Positions 61,201 to 62,929 of a stretch of 64,000 bases of DNA are shown one piece after another; position 1 is the first letter of the stretch; each line of letters opens with the position of its first letter. Source of the stretch: Aquarana catesbeiana (lineage: Eukaryota > Chordata > Amphibia > Anura > Ranidae); NCBI RefSeq assembly GCF_042186555.1, contig NC_133326.1, positions 99,508,625 to 99,572,624 on the forward strand, given 5' to 3'. The notes under the pieces are model-generated. The model was not told where the DNA came from and did no database searches. It saw nothing but the letters and a program-made list of their open reading frames with translations. The position numbers were made by a program, and so were the translations under genes.

Positions 61201-61411
61201 TGCAAAATGCATGTGAACTATTTGAGATGTGCATATAGTATTATAGATTAACACAGCTATGAATAATTCATCAACTTACTGTATAAAACCAGAACTTGAC
61301 AATTGGGGCATTGTAAAATTCATAAACTTTAGTTCCAATTGGTATACTTCTTTGTTTCTTGTTTCCATTCTCTTCATCACCTTTCCTAGAGTTGACATCA
61401 GCATTCCCATC
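4957..61411 (-). CDS. TRPM1: TRPM1 (melastatin) cation channel, 3' half, nine exons
   Basis: This is the whole-gene entry; the exons are listed separately. Joined exons, minus strand: 61411-61280, 59026-58898, 58286-58035, 47797-47623, 37504-37484, 32502-32358, 14985-14783, 6479-6347 and 6244-4957. Their lengths (132, 129, 252, 175, 21, 145, 203, 133, 1288) sum to 826 codons with consistent phases. The product is the channel half of a TRPM protein: linker, S1-S6, pore, TRP helix, coiled coil and tail. TRPM1 is preferred over TRPM3 because of the LYAMEIN pore segment, the tail sequence and the C-terminus ending ASTETEC. In vertebrates TRPM1 is a plasma-membrane non-selective cation channel of retinal ON-bipolar cells, acting downstream of mGluR6, and is also expressed in melanocytes. 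The 5' half (TRPM homology region) and promoter lie outside the window. Introns reach about 17 kb and are filled with mobile elements. Confidence 0.95.
6347..6479 (-). CDS. TRPM1: TRPM1 exon: post-TRP linker into coiled coil
   Basis: A 133-bp exon with acceptor AG at 6481-6480 (TCCTTCAG) and donor GTAGTT at 6346-6341. With the neighbouring exon bases it reads (K)LFLNEEELKKLYEFEEQCVEE, then FQEKEDEQQSSNDERIRVTSE(R), an acidic helical segment typical of TRPM1/TRPM3 between the TRP helix and the coiled coil. The intron to the last exon is only 102 bp. On the upstream side the 24-bp minisatellite begins about 150 bp from the acceptor. Confidence 0.93.
6640..11827. repeat. 24-bp minisatellite array with higher-order repeats
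   Basis: About 5.2 kb of near-continuous copies of a 24-bp unit, written on the plus strand as CAGCCTCACTGTGCCCATCA plus ATTG; variants carry AAATG, TATG or ATTTC at the junction. A recurring 4-bp shift (TCACTGACTGTGCCAATC) occurs about ten times. A landmark containing AAATAAATGCAAAATAAATG recurs near 7061, 8553, 10313 and 10932, showing higher-order units of about 1.49 kb (7061-8552 repeated after 8553) and 619 bp (before and after 10313). The 24-bp period is a multiple of three, so long stop-free frames appear on both strands. None is a gene. The array lies in a TRPM1 intron. Confidence 0.95.
11828..12336. repeat. About 89-bp repeats, tandem then inverted
   Basis: Units containing CAGCTATATATACACCC, CTTCCTTCCTGTATATAGAG and CATCACTGACTGCAGAT recur in direct order about 2.7 times over 11910-12155. 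They then recur in inverse complement (GGACAGATGATGTATATCTG) over about 12170-12320. The block sits between the minisatellite and the hAT MITE. Confidence 0.75.
12345..12913. mobile_element. Non-autonomous hAT element with 8-bp target duplication
   Basis: The terminal inverted repeats are CAGGGCTTTTTTTC at the left and GAAAAAAAGCCCTG at the right. Perfect 8-bp direct repeats GCTGTATG flank them at 12337-12344 and 12914-12921, the hAT hallmark. The interior (about 12530-12790) is a degenerate minisatellite of AGCAACAATAGGTCCCCC units. No transposase is present, and the frame 12626-12943 on the minus strand is spurious. Confidence 0.88.
12922..14161. other. Unassigned intron sequence
   Basis: This is TRPM1 intron. 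The C/T-rich stretch 13640-14150 (CTGACCT / TGCCTGC-like) resembles LTR or retroelement-derived sequence in style, but I see no defined ends, primer-binding site or protein domain. No gene is called. Confidence 0.35.
14162..14238. repeat. Perfect 31-bp inverted repeat (hairpin)
   Basis: The arms 14162-14192 and 14208-14238 are exact reverse complements separated by a 15-base T/A/G-rich loop. It is short and isolated, possibly a deletion derivative of a longer palindromic element. Confidence 0.85.
14239..14782. other. Unassigned intron sequence
   Basis: AT-rich TRPM1 intron between the hairpin and the TRP-helix exon. I see no repeat ends, RNA gene or coding signal. Confidence 0.4.
14783..14985 (-). 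CDS. TRPM1: TRPM1 exon: TRP helix
   Basis: A 203-bp exon with acceptor TATAG ending at 14986 and donor GTATGT at 14782-14777. With the preceding two bases it reads [20 protein letters not shown] followed by QLIMTFHDRPVLPPPMIIFS, then HLYIILKRLCCRCRRKQEGE and a GL end. This covers the distal end of S6, the TRP helix ([16 protein letters not shown]) and the PVLPPP turn, which couple gating to the cytoplasmic domains in TRPM channels. The basic and Cys-rich stretch (LKRLCCRCRRK) lies just beneath the membrane. The reading frame is intact. Confidence 0.95.
15199..15968. mobile_element. TTAA-type MITE (CCTCCCTGGCGGTAT termini)
   Basis: The left end is TTAA followed by CCTCCCTGGCGGTAT; the right end is its complement ATACCGCCAGGGAGG, where the expected TTAA appears eroded to CTAC. 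An internal palindrome lies near 15890-15955 (CCCGAGTGTGGCTCGGGG and its complement). The ends suggest a piggyBac-mobilised non-autonomous element. No transposase is present. Confidence 0.7.
16202..16378. mobile_element. Left part of a TTAA-type (piggyBac-like) element
   Basis: It begins TTAACCACTTAAGG and carries the motifs GACAATTGCGCGG and CCCACAAATAGAGCTTTCTT. These are seen in reverse complement near the right-hand ends of the related elements at 31277-32235 and 33554-35732. Similarity stops where the tandem duplication begins at 16379. A possible right end (CTTCAAGTGGTTAG) lies near 19424-19437 and again in the second duplication unit. Confidence 0.6.
16570..17032. mobile_element. TTAA MITE, GCGGAGTTCCACC termini (copy in unit 1)
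   Basis: It begins TTAAAGCGGAGTTCCACC and ends GGTGGAGCGCCGCTTTAA. The terminal repeats are nearly inverted and TTAA is present at both edges, consistent with piggyBac-type insertion. No coding capacity is seen. Related partial copies occur near 44064-44350 and 50812-51080. Confidence 0.72.
17028..17580. repeat. Diverged repeat with a period of about 270 bp
   Basis: Two or more monomers share landmarks in order: AAATGGCATTTTAATGA, AGAAACAG, AAAATAACTGC, AAAAGATTTAA, GCAGTTGAACAC and CCTCCAAAAT-like ends. Further diverged monomers continue after the duplication at about 22555-22870. The tandem duplication therefore arose inside an older satellite-like tract. Confidence 0.6.
17669..17918. repeat. 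25-bp minisatellite (unit 1)
   Basis: About nine copies of AGAGCAGTGGATGGTGTCAC plus TCAGT, with G/C and A/G variants; degenerate copies extend upstream to about 17590. The same array recurs at 20755-21004 in the second duplication unit with the same variant order. Confidence 0.9.
18870..19145. mobile_element. MITE, TTAGTGCCGGTTC termini (unit 1)
   Basis: The left end TTAGTGCCGGTTCAAACAGG matches the right end CCTGTGTGAACCGGCACTAA as an imperfect inverted repeat. There is no coding capacity. A second copy at 21956-22231 is due to the tandem duplication. Confidence 0.7.
19465..22550. repeat. Tandem duplication, unit 2 (3,086 bp)
   Basis: Directly abuts unit 1 and repeats it almost base for base, including the MITE at 19656-20118, the 25-bp minisatellite at 20755-21004 and the MITE at 21956-22231. 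Homopolymer lengths I compared, such as the T run after AAGCG, are also equal. After 22550 the sequence diverges into TATATAATTTTT. Confidence 0.95.
22555..22870. repeat. Diverged monomers of the ~270-bp repeat
   Basis: AAATGGCATTTTAATGA and AAAAGATTTAAAC followed by a GCACTTGAACAC block recur here in the same order as at 17028-17580, at lower similarity. They mark the right-hand continuation of the older tract. Confidence 0.5.
23265..24600 (-). pseudogene. Tc1 transposase pseudogene
   Basis: Minus-strand reading gives, in order: a helix-turn-helix segment (NISRSTVQFIIRKWKEYGT), the region VARRKPLLKE, a catalytic block around WSDETKIELFG (first Asp), TVKHDGSSIMLWG, then AKYRAILEENL. There the MITE interrupts. 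Beyond it come QQDNDPKH (second Asp) and NPIENLWQDL (Glu). Frameshifts and stops separate the blocks, and the MITE splits the DDE core. Tc1 transposases cut and rejoin DNA at TA sites; this copy cannot encode a functional one. Confidence 0.9.
23550..23995. mobile_element. MITE with TGCCGTGTACACACG termini, inserted in Tc1
   Basis: The left end TGCCGTGTACACACGACC and right end GTGTGTACGCGGCA are inverted. The flanking dinucleotide is TA on both sides (23548-23549, 23996-23997), and the surrounding Tc1 sequence rejoins cleanly as GACTCT/AACAG. It belongs to the same family as 29742-30132 and 60568-60993. No coding capacity. Confidence 0.85.
25313..25817. mobile_element. TTAA MITE, TTAAAGTG family
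   Basis: It starts TTAAAGTGATACC and ends ACAACCACTTTAA, with TTAA at both edges. An internal hairpin near 25748-25797 (AGAAGGCTTTTTATCTTA and complement) sits next to the right end. The same family is seen at 49308-49810, and similar termini at 29376-30290 and 54947-55440. Confidence 0.75.
25818..27081. other. Unassigned intron sequence
   Basis: TRPM1 intron without a recognised gene. A segment about 26215-26690 (AAGGATAAGTTAATCTT ... GTGAAAGTAGACTTTA) looks like a decayed MITE of the TTAAAG kind, but the termini are too diverged to define. Confidence 0.35.
27082..28821. mobile_element. LTR-like element (TGTAGCA...TGCTACA)
   Basis: The ends are the inverted pair TGTAGCA and TGCTACA (starting TG, ending CA), flanked on both sides by TATA, which may be a 4-bp target duplication. 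It contains no recognisable gag, pol or env, so a solo or unusually long LTR, or a non-autonomous derivative, is likely. A second LTR-like unit is nested at 27483-28029. About three copies of a ~60-bp repeat (GTGAGTGCCAAGCCAGGGAC) lie at 28160-28315. Confidence 0.6.
27483..28029. mobile_element. Nested solo-LTR-like insertion with 5-bp target duplication
   Basis: It begins TGTCAGGCTCC, ends CTCTGACA and is flanked by exact 5-bp direct repeats GGTAG (27478-27482 and 28030-28034). TG...CA ends with a 5-bp duplication are typical of LTR elements. The interior is G/A-rich CAGGCAGG-type sequence with no coding domain. Confidence 0.75.
28834..28982. mobile_element. Palindromic MITE, TTTACTAAAACT family
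   Basis: Left end TTTACTAAAACTAGAGAGTG and right end CACTCTCCAGATTTAGTAAA form inverted repeats around the shared core AAAACAGCTTCCAGG ... TTGAACAAGCTAAAG. A second, closely related copy is at 41242-41406. Confidence 0.8.
29742..30132. mobile_element. MITE with TGCCACGTACACACG termini
   Basis: The left end TGCCACGTACACACGATG is inverted relative to the right end ATCGTGTGTACGTGGCA. It is a subfamily of the 23550-23995 and 60568-60993 elements, sharing internal motifs such as GAGCATGCGT and TTCCGAC-type blocks. Confidence 0.8.
30137..30255. mobile_element. Short MITE with TGGGTTCACAC termini
   Basis: CTGGGTTCACACTGG at the left is inverted relative to GTGTGAACCCAG at the right. The same terminal motif occurs on the otherwise different elements 41421-42977 and 58548-58730, and an incomplete copy lies near 35115-35280. 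Confidence 0.65.
30294..30690. repeat. Dispersed repeat, copy A
   Basis: The segment from CCATTAACAATCAATGGCAA through GATTCCTACC is closely matched by 35305-35668, with indels. Both contain the internal 20-bp palindrome AAAATGCAATGAATCTGAA / TTCAGATTCATTGCATTTT. Copy A runs on into sequence resembling the 3' end of a Penelope-like element; copy B stops earlier. Confidence 0.7.
30736..30766 (+). ncRNA. Degenerate hammerhead-ribozyme-like motif
   Basis: TTGATTAAGGCC, a three-base loop, then GGCCGAAAC resembles the hammerhead core: CUGAUGA, stem II, GAAA. Stem II is perfect (GGCC/GGCC). The first core strand deviates from consensus (TTGATTA), so activity is doubtful. Hammerhead motifs are known in Penelope-like element termini, and the surrounding sequence (to about 30860) fits such an end. 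Confidence 0.4.
31277..32235. mobile_element. TTAA-type (piggyBac-like) non-autonomous element
   Basis: Ends are TTAACCACTTGCCGACCGGC and GGGGCTGAAGTGGTTAA, with TTAA at both boundaries. Conserved internal landmarks are GCCGATATACGTC, ACATTTACACAGTAATCAGTG, CTATAACTTTTGCGCAAACC and the right-hand GCGCAATTGTCAGTTAAAG. The 89-residue minus-strand frame inside is low-complexity noise. The nested element at 33554-35732 belongs to the same family. Confidence 0.85.
32358..32502 (-). CDS. TRPM1: TRPM1 exon: outer pore and S6
   Basis: A 145-bp exon, acceptor TTGCAG ending at 32503 and donor GTAAGT at 32357-32352. With flanking bases it reads PPCGDNLYDDDGKRLPPC, then IPGAWLTPAIMACYLLVA and NILLVNLLIAVFN. 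This is the pore turret with its two conserved cysteines (PCG and PPC) and the S6 helix that lines the pore and forms the lower gate. Phase enters at 1 and leaves at 2. The frame is intact. Confidence 0.96.
32698..32733. repeat. (AT)n microsatellite
   Basis: About 17 AT dinucleotides without interruption. Confidence 0.95.
33622..34292 (+). mobile_element. L2-clade LINE 3' end with target duplication
   Basis: A 5'-truncated LINE. Plus-strand frame reads LDYCNSLLIGSPLKRLSPLQ, then ARLIHLT and LYWLPLSHQIKFKILTITYK with AIHNLAPSYI. This is the C-terminal part of an L2/CR1-group reverse transcriptase protein, with a stop after HARL. The 3' UTR contains GATTGTAAGCTCTAAGGAGC and AAAGCGCTACG, ending in an (ATA)n tail. 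Exact 8-bp repeats ATGGGTAC flank it at 33614-33621 and 34293-34300. No catalytic RT or endonuclease domain remains. Confidence 0.85.
35121..35668. repeat. Dispersed repeat, copy B, inserted in TTAA element
   Basis: Starts AGCTCACAGCAGGAGTCTCC and carries an inverted pair (AATGGCACCTTTAAGTAGAA / TTCTACTTAAAGGTGCCATT, about 35209-35314). It then matches copy A (30294-30690) to GATTCCTACC. Its insertion separates two parts of one TTAA element, which fixes the order of events. Confidence 0.65.
37241..37288. repeat. (CTGT)n(CT)n microsatellite
   Basis: CTATCTGTCTGTCTGTC followed by a pure CT run of about 20 bases, about 200 bp from the microexon. Confidence 0.93.
37484..37504 (-). CDS. TRPM1: TRPM1 21-nt microexon in the pore (LYAMEIN)
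   Basis: Acceptor CTGAACAG ends at 37505 and donor GTAAGTATG starts at 37483. The 21 bases between complete a Leu codon (C|TG), encode YAMEIN and leave the first base of a Pro codon (C|CT). Both junctions are phase 1, so inclusion gives ADQID-LYAMEIN-PPCG, as known for TRPM1, and skipping gives ADQID-PPCG in frame. It is far too short for ORF finders. A polypyrimidine run (TTTTTTTTT) precedes the acceptor. The nearest exons are about 5 and 10 kb away. Confidence 0.93.
37842..38545 (-). mobile_element. Penelope-like element remnant, minus-strand copy
   Basis: The minus strand encodes (KLQA)RMNLHRHTIKEHNED, TPVGHHFSQLDHSIEDLNVL and a short continuation to QERKTFE. This matches the C-terminal part of the GIY-YIG endonuclease of Penelope-like retroelements. 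Below it lie a poly-G run (38227-38251) and terminal sequence with CTTGAAGAAGGTG and TGTATGTTAGTGC that matches the plus-strand copy ending near 41235. It retains uninterrupted sites where the plus copy carries two insertions. Confidence 0.8.
38938..40147. mobile_element. TTAA-type element inserted in the Penelope remnant
   Basis: Ends are TTAACCCCTTCCCGCCGACC and GTCATGAAAGGGTTAA. Both boundaries are TTAA, and the minus-strand Penelope copy preserves the single TTAA at 38397-38400 in the matching context TTAGTTCTTAAAGTGAATTT (shown in complement). The interior is GC-rich at the left and AT-rich at the right, with AACCACACATGTGAGGTATC and ATCTATTTACTCGGCGTAAC landmarks. No transposase. Confidence 0.88.
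40191..40865. mobile_element. MITE with GGCCTCGTACACAC termini
   Basis: GGGCCTCGTACACACGG at the left is inverted relative to GTGTGTACGAGGCC at the right, with TA next to each end. The inverted Penelope copy shows the pre-insertion sequence at about 38350-38360. The termini are a variant of the TGCCGTGTACACACG family. Confidence 0.8.
41165..41203 (+). ncRNA. Degenerate hammerhead-like motif in Penelope terminus
   Basis: CCTTGAAGAAGGGG, loop ACAAA, then CCCCGAAAG resembles a hammerhead: core strand CUGAUGA changed to TTGAAGA, a perfect 4-bp stem II (GGGG/CCCC) and an intact GAAA. The matching end of the inverted copy (38000-38042, minus strand) is further decayed (CCCCAAAAG). Penelope-like elements are known to carry hammerheads in their terminal repeats. 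Confidence 0.45.
41242..41406. mobile_element. Palindromic MITE, TTTACTAAAACT family
   Basis: TTTACTAAAACTGGAGAGTG at the left and CACTCTCCAGTTTTAGTAAA at the right are perfect inverted repeats, with the core CAGCTTCCAGG ... GAAGTTAGAAGCTGATTGGC. It is the intact relative of 28834-28982. Confidence 0.88.
41421..42977. mobile_element. GC-rich fold-back element with nested palindromes
   Basis: The outer ends match TTCACACTGG ... CCAGTGTGAACCCAGCCT. Long inner arms (41574-41797 and 42489-42714) are near-perfect reverse complements of about 225 bp, and a further palindrome occupies 42353-42485. The spacer carries CTTATATAGG and a repeat of GTCTTCTCGCCGC type. The ORFs here (up to 196 codons at 41437-42027) are G/P/R-rich by-products and do not match a known family. 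No transposase. Confidence 0.85.
43376..43563. mobile_element. Hairpin MITE, AGCCCCATACAC termini
   Basis: Arms of about 58 bp (AGCCCCATACACGCTATC ... ACCAAAACCAT and complement) are almost perfect and enclose about 60 bp of loop. TAA lies on both sides (43376-43378, 43561-43563), consistent with a 3-bp TWA target duplication as used by PIF/Harbinger elements. Confidence 0.82.
43826..43925. mobile_element. Fragment of a CCAGTCCTCAAGG-type DNA transposon
   Basis: CTTTTCAACTCCAGTCCTCAAGGCGCCCC with CAGGTCATGTTTTCAGG resembles a terminal sequence common to vertebrate hAT-type MITEs; the other end is missing. It runs into (TTTAG)n. Confidence 0.35.
44064..44350. mobile_element. Degenerate relative of the TTCCACCC MITE
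   Basis: CTCCACCCAAAAGTGGAAG, ACATTTGGC, GGGGGGAGCGGACACC and AGGTCCCAGAAGA appear in the order seen in the element at 16570-17032. The right end is not recognisable. Confidence 0.45.
44351..46927. other. Unassigned intron sequence
   Basis: TRPM1 intron. A small palindrome (AAATATCAAGTTATA / TATAACTTGATATTT) lies at 45486-45525. A 168-codon minus-strand frame at 45494-46000 has no recognisable domain and AT-rich composition; I treat it as chance. No RNA gene is seen. Confidence 0.35.
46928..47340. mobile_element. Possible hAT-like MITE (CAGCCTTTCTCAACC end)
   Basis: The left end AAAGCAGCCTTTCTCAACC and right end GGTTAAAAATGTCTGCTCT are imperfect inverted repeats, and GGAACCCCTGCT / GAGGAACCCTGG recurs just inside. 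No clear target duplication was found. Confidence 0.4.
47623..47797 (-). CDS. TRPM1: TRPM1 exon: S5 and selectivity filter
   Basis: A 175-bp exon, acceptor TTCTAG ending at 47798 and donor GTAAGA at 47622-47617. Reads MIDMLYFVIIMLVVLMSFGV (S5), then ARQAILHPDEEPSWRLARN and IFYMPYWMIYGEVFADQID. YMPYWMIYGEVFADQID is the pore helix plus selectivity filter of the TRPM1/3/6/7 group. The exon leaves at phase 1 with C. A second donor of the same sequence lies 18 nt further on (47604), so an exon end at 47605 adding RKTRVH-type residues in frame is possible. Confidence 0.96.
48340..49205 (+). pseudogene. L1-clade LINE ORF2 C-terminal fragment
   Basis: The plus frame at 48365-48706 reads YKVLYRWYYTLAWLDRIIPN, CFHGCNQQRTMAHIWWNCPK. 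This matches the region around the C-terminal zinc-knuckle (CxxxC...HxxxxC, with the HIWWxCP signature) of L1/Tx1-type ORF2 proteins. After the break it runs into a T-rich 3' tract ending in CAATAAAACTTATTGTAAC. The reverse transcriptase and endonuclease are lost to 5' truncation. Confidence 0.8.
49308..49810. mobile_element. TTAA MITE, TTAAAGTGATTC family
   Basis: TTAAAGTGATTCTAAATG at the left and CAGTAAATAGCACTTTTACTTAA at the right (imperfectly inverted), TTAA on both edges. It shares AACCTTCTG and CTGTGCAAAA ... GCACAGAGCAGGTAAGTATG with 25313-25817, in inverse orientation. It abuts the target duplication of the next element. Confidence 0.7.
49819..50099. mobile_element. hAT MITE with 8-bp target duplication
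   Basis: Termini CATAGGCGTGCGCACAG and CTGCGCACACCTATG are inverted, and perfect 8-bp direct repeats GCCAGCCA flank it (49811-49818, 50100-50107). Length 281 bp, no coding capacity. Confidence 0.87.
50108..50811. other. Unassigned intron sequence
   Basis: TRPM1 intron with simple A/T and G runs. No defined element or gene seen, though GAATGAAGTCTTTTTTTTGC ... GCATGAAAAAAAAATGACTC suggests a decayed palindrome at 50341-50402. Confidence 0.35.
50812..51080. mobile_element. Degenerate relative of the TTCCACCC MITE
   Basis: ACACATTTGGCACC, GGGGGAGCAGGTACC, AAAGCGCAG, GTGAAGCCGCAAG and GGACAGGTAAGTGTCC match internal blocks of 16570-17032 and 44064-44350. Ends are lost. Confidence 0.45.
51681..53310 (+). 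mobile_element. Tc1-like transposon, second family
   Basis: The left end CAGAGGGGACGGAAAGTATT and right end AATACTTTCCGTCCCCACTG are near-perfect inverted repeats, with TA at 51679-51680 and 53311-53312. Full length about 1.63 kb. The terminal sequence differs from the Tc1 at 23014-25034, so the two belong to separate families. Confidence 0.95.
52057..53092 (+). pseudogene. Tc1 transposase pseudogene
   Basis: Begins MRIMRSKELPEELRDRIVAR (N-terminal helix-turn-helix), continues STMASIILKWKTFG, then a frameshift near 52290. The DDE domain follows: KILWSDETKIELFG (first Asp), TVKHGGGSIMLWGC, QQDNDPKH (second Asp), then a TAG at 52842 where KEW is usual, and WPSQSPDLNPIEHLWRDL with the Glu. A later frameshift after SNRTG breaks the last 40-50 codons. 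All three catalytic acidic residues are still visible, so decay is moderate. Confidence 0.92.
53313..53869. other. AT-rich intron sequence, nothing recognised
   Basis: AT-rich TRPM1 intron with short ATAC/ATGT runs and no gene or element ends. Confidence 0.4.
53870..54946. mobile_element. Composite repeat: GC-rich edges, palindrome and minisatellite
   Basis: The left part has GGGCAGTTGCCCGGGGGCCC and the right part GCACTGTATTGCCCGGGGGC, suggesting one element. Inside are a palindrome (about 54063-54264, arms including CTCCTGTGTATCATGGAGCT and complement) and a 24-bp minisatellite. No transposase; the superfamily is unknown. Confidence 0.55.
54312..54876. repeat. 24-bp minisatellite array, inverse orientation
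   Basis: About 23 copies of GGGCACAGTGAGGCTGCAAT plus GGTG or variants (ATTCATG, ATTCACG). This is the reverse complement of the unit in the 6640-11827 array (CAGCCTCACTGTGCCC), so both arrays belong to one repeat family. Minus-strand frames over it are spurious. Confidence 0.92.
54947..55440. mobile_element. TTAA MITE, TTAAAGTGGAAGTCC family
   Basis: TTAAAGTGGAAGTCCAGC at the left and AGAACCCCACTTTAA at the right, with TTAA at both edges. The left terminus matches that of 29376-30290. It abuts the composite repeat directly. Confidence 0.72.
55441..56427. other. Intron sequence with a decayed palindrome
   Basis: CAGTTTTTTTTCGTTCAACCC / GGGTTGAATGAAAAAAAACTG (about 55621-55676) forms a short hairpin after TCATACACACTACC, resembling the CATACACGC MITE type. 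Homopolymer G/T runs follow. No gene. Confidence 0.4.
56428..56741. mobile_element. MITE, GGCTTCATGTACAC termini
   Basis: GGCTTCATGTACACTAGC at the left is inverted relative to GGTGTACATGAAGCC at the right. Internal inversions include AGGCTTTTAGCAGAGTT-type blocks around CATAGGC. No coding capacity. Confidence 0.75.
56742..58034. other. Unassigned intron sequence
   Basis: AT-rich TRPM1 intron leading to the S3-S4 exon donor. A CAAACGCAAGTCACC block near 56850 may be a decayed MITE. No gene or RNA found. Confidence 0.35.
58035..58286 (-). CDS. TRPM1: TRPM1 exon: S2-S3 linker, S3 and S4
   Basis: A 252-bp exon, acceptor CTCCAG ending at 58287, donor GTAAGT at 58034-58029, phase 0 both sides. 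Reads ILMSEPGKLSQKVKVWLQ, then EYWNITDLVAISIFIIGAIL (S3), [20 protein letters not shown] and [20 protein letters not shown] (S4 and S4-S5 start), ending MMIGKM. TRPM S4 has few basic residues, as here, fitting weak voltage dependence. The frame is intact. Confidence 0.96.
58548..58730. mobile_element. Short MITE, GCCGGTTCACAC termini, in a 611-bp intron
   Basis: GCCGGTTCACACACC at the left is inverted relative to AGTGTGAACCCGGC at the right. It occupies nearly a third of the intron between the S2 and S3-S4 exons and shares its terminal motif with 30137-30255 and 41421-42977. Confidence 0.7.
58898..59026 (-). CDS. TRPM1: TRPM1 exon: S1 end and S2
   Basis: A 129-bp exon, acceptor TTCCAG ending at 59027, donor GTGAGA at 58897-58892, phase 0 both sides. 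Reads ISYLGYLLLFNYIILVKMER, WPSLQEWIVISYILTLGLEK, VRE. It supplies most of S1 and S2, two hydrophobic helices with the conserved WPSLQEW linker. Confidence 0.95.
59027..60567. other. Unassigned intron sequence
   Basis: TRPM1 intron. I see no element ends or coding signals that I can support. Confidence 0.35.
60568..60993. mobile_element. MITE with ATGCCGTGTACACACG termini, TA-flanked
   Basis: ATGCCGTGTACACACGATC at the left is inverted relative to GTACGCGGCAT at the right, with TA on both sides (60566-60567, 60994-60995). Shares TACAACACATATGATGGGAC, AAAAGGAAGTTCAATAGCCA and GAGCATGCGT with 23550-23995. TA duplication suggests mobilisation by a Tc1/mariner-type transposase. Confidence 0.85.
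61280..61411 (-). CDS. TRPM1: TRPM1 exon: pre-S1 linker and start of S1
   Basis: A 132-bp exon, acceptor AATCTAG ending at 61412, donor GTAAGT at 61279-61274, phase 0 both sides. Reads DGNADVNSRKGDEENGNKKQ, RSIPIGTKVYEFYNAPIVKF, WFYT. A charged linker leads into the conserved YEFYNAPIVKFWF pre-S1/S1 segment. It is the most 5' exon in the window; upstream exons would lie beyond 64000. Confidence 0.93.
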
Positions 61412-62034
61412 CTAGATTAAATAAACATGTTACTGGGCTGGGATTATTCCCAGCATTTCACTTCTTAGGAAGTATTTAATTATAATTTCACAAAGTTAGA
61501 AAAAGCCAAACTTGTGATAAGGTTTGGATAAAATCATACATCTACAATTATTTCAAATGATTCATTCTATATACCCTCATATAACAACACGGTGTGGAGC
61601 ACAGGATGGTCAAAGTCTTGTGAAAAAGTTATCAGTGAAGAAAGGGCACATAGTACCCAACTTTTTTTTCTAAACCAATAATGCTGGAAATGGGTTTTTT
61701 AACCTCCTTGCGCCCGCGTTATATCCGATTGATGGCTACAGCACGGGCCTTGATTGCGGGCCTTGATTGCCTCGCAGGCGCGCATCGGGGAAAGCTTGTG
61801 ATAGCGGTGTCCCTTGGACACAGCCATTTAACAGATTGCGGTAAATGGCCAATCACAGCGGCCATTTACCACGCGATCGGCGTGTCCAATGAGAGATGAT
61901 CTCAAATGTAAACATACGAGATCATTTCTCATTGACAGCTCTCCCTCCTCACACAGAGATCGCATGTGAGGAGTGAGAACGACCTGTGCTGCAGCTTCGG
62001 TGATTGTGTGTGATTTCATCTATAGAACATCATA

Positions 62035-62905
62035 TACAGTGCCAACATCAGTGCCAATCAGTGCCTAAACAGTGCCAATCAGTGCCCATCAGGGTCAGTG
62101 CCAGTGTCACAGTGCCCATCAGGGTCAGTGCCAATCAGTGTCACAGTGCCAATCAGGGTCAGTGCCCATCAGCGCCAGTCATAAGTGTCATCAGTGCTAC
62201 ATTGCCACAGTGTCACCTGTGCCATCAGTGATCAGTGCACATCTGTGCCATCAGTGCTCAGTGCACATCTGTGACATCAGTCATCAGTGCACATCTGTGC
62301 CACCACATCTGTGCCATCAGTCATCAGTGCACATCTGTGCCATCAGTCATCAGTTCACATCTGTGCCATCAGTCATTAGTGCACATCTGTGCCATCAGTC
62401 ATCAGTTCATATCTGTGCCATCAGTCATCAGTGCCATCAGTCATCAGTGCACATCTGTGCTGCCACATCTGTGCCATCAGTGATCAGTGCACATCTGTGA
62501 CATCAGTCATCAGTGCACATCTGTGCCACCACATCTGTGCCATCAGTCATCAGTGCACATCTGTGCCATCAGTCATCCGTTCACATCTGTGCCATCAGTC
62601 ATTAGTGCACATCTGTGCCATCAGTCATCAGTTCATATCTGTGCCATCAGTCATCAGTGCCATCAGTCATCAGTGCACATCTGTGCCGCCACATCTGTGC
62701 CATCAGTGATCAGTGCACATCTGTGCCATCAGTCATCAGTGCACATCTGTGCCATCAGTCATCAGTGCACATCTGTGCCATCAGTCCGTGCACATCTGTG
62801 CCATCAGTCCGTGCACATCTGTGCCGCCTCATCAGTACACATCTGTGCCGCCTCATCAGTGCACATCTGTGACATCAGTCATCAGTGTACATCTGTGCTT
62901 CCCCA
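62035..62905. repeat. 26-bp minisatellite inside piggyBac
   Basis: Units CAGTGCACATCTGTGCCATC plus AGTCAT repeat over about 700 bp, preceded by shorter AGTGCCAATC/AGTGCCCATC variants from 62035. The ~200-bp block around 62230-62480 recurs at 62457-62706. Since 26 is not a multiple of three, each stop-free frame has a 26-residue period. Confidence 0.92.
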
Positions 62906-62929
62906 TCAGTGCAGGCTTATCAGCACACA

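Noticed and set aside
4957..61411. TRPM3 instead of TRPM1
   Set aside because: The channel core fits both, but the LYAMEIN microexon, the tail blocks and the ASTETEC end match TRPM1.
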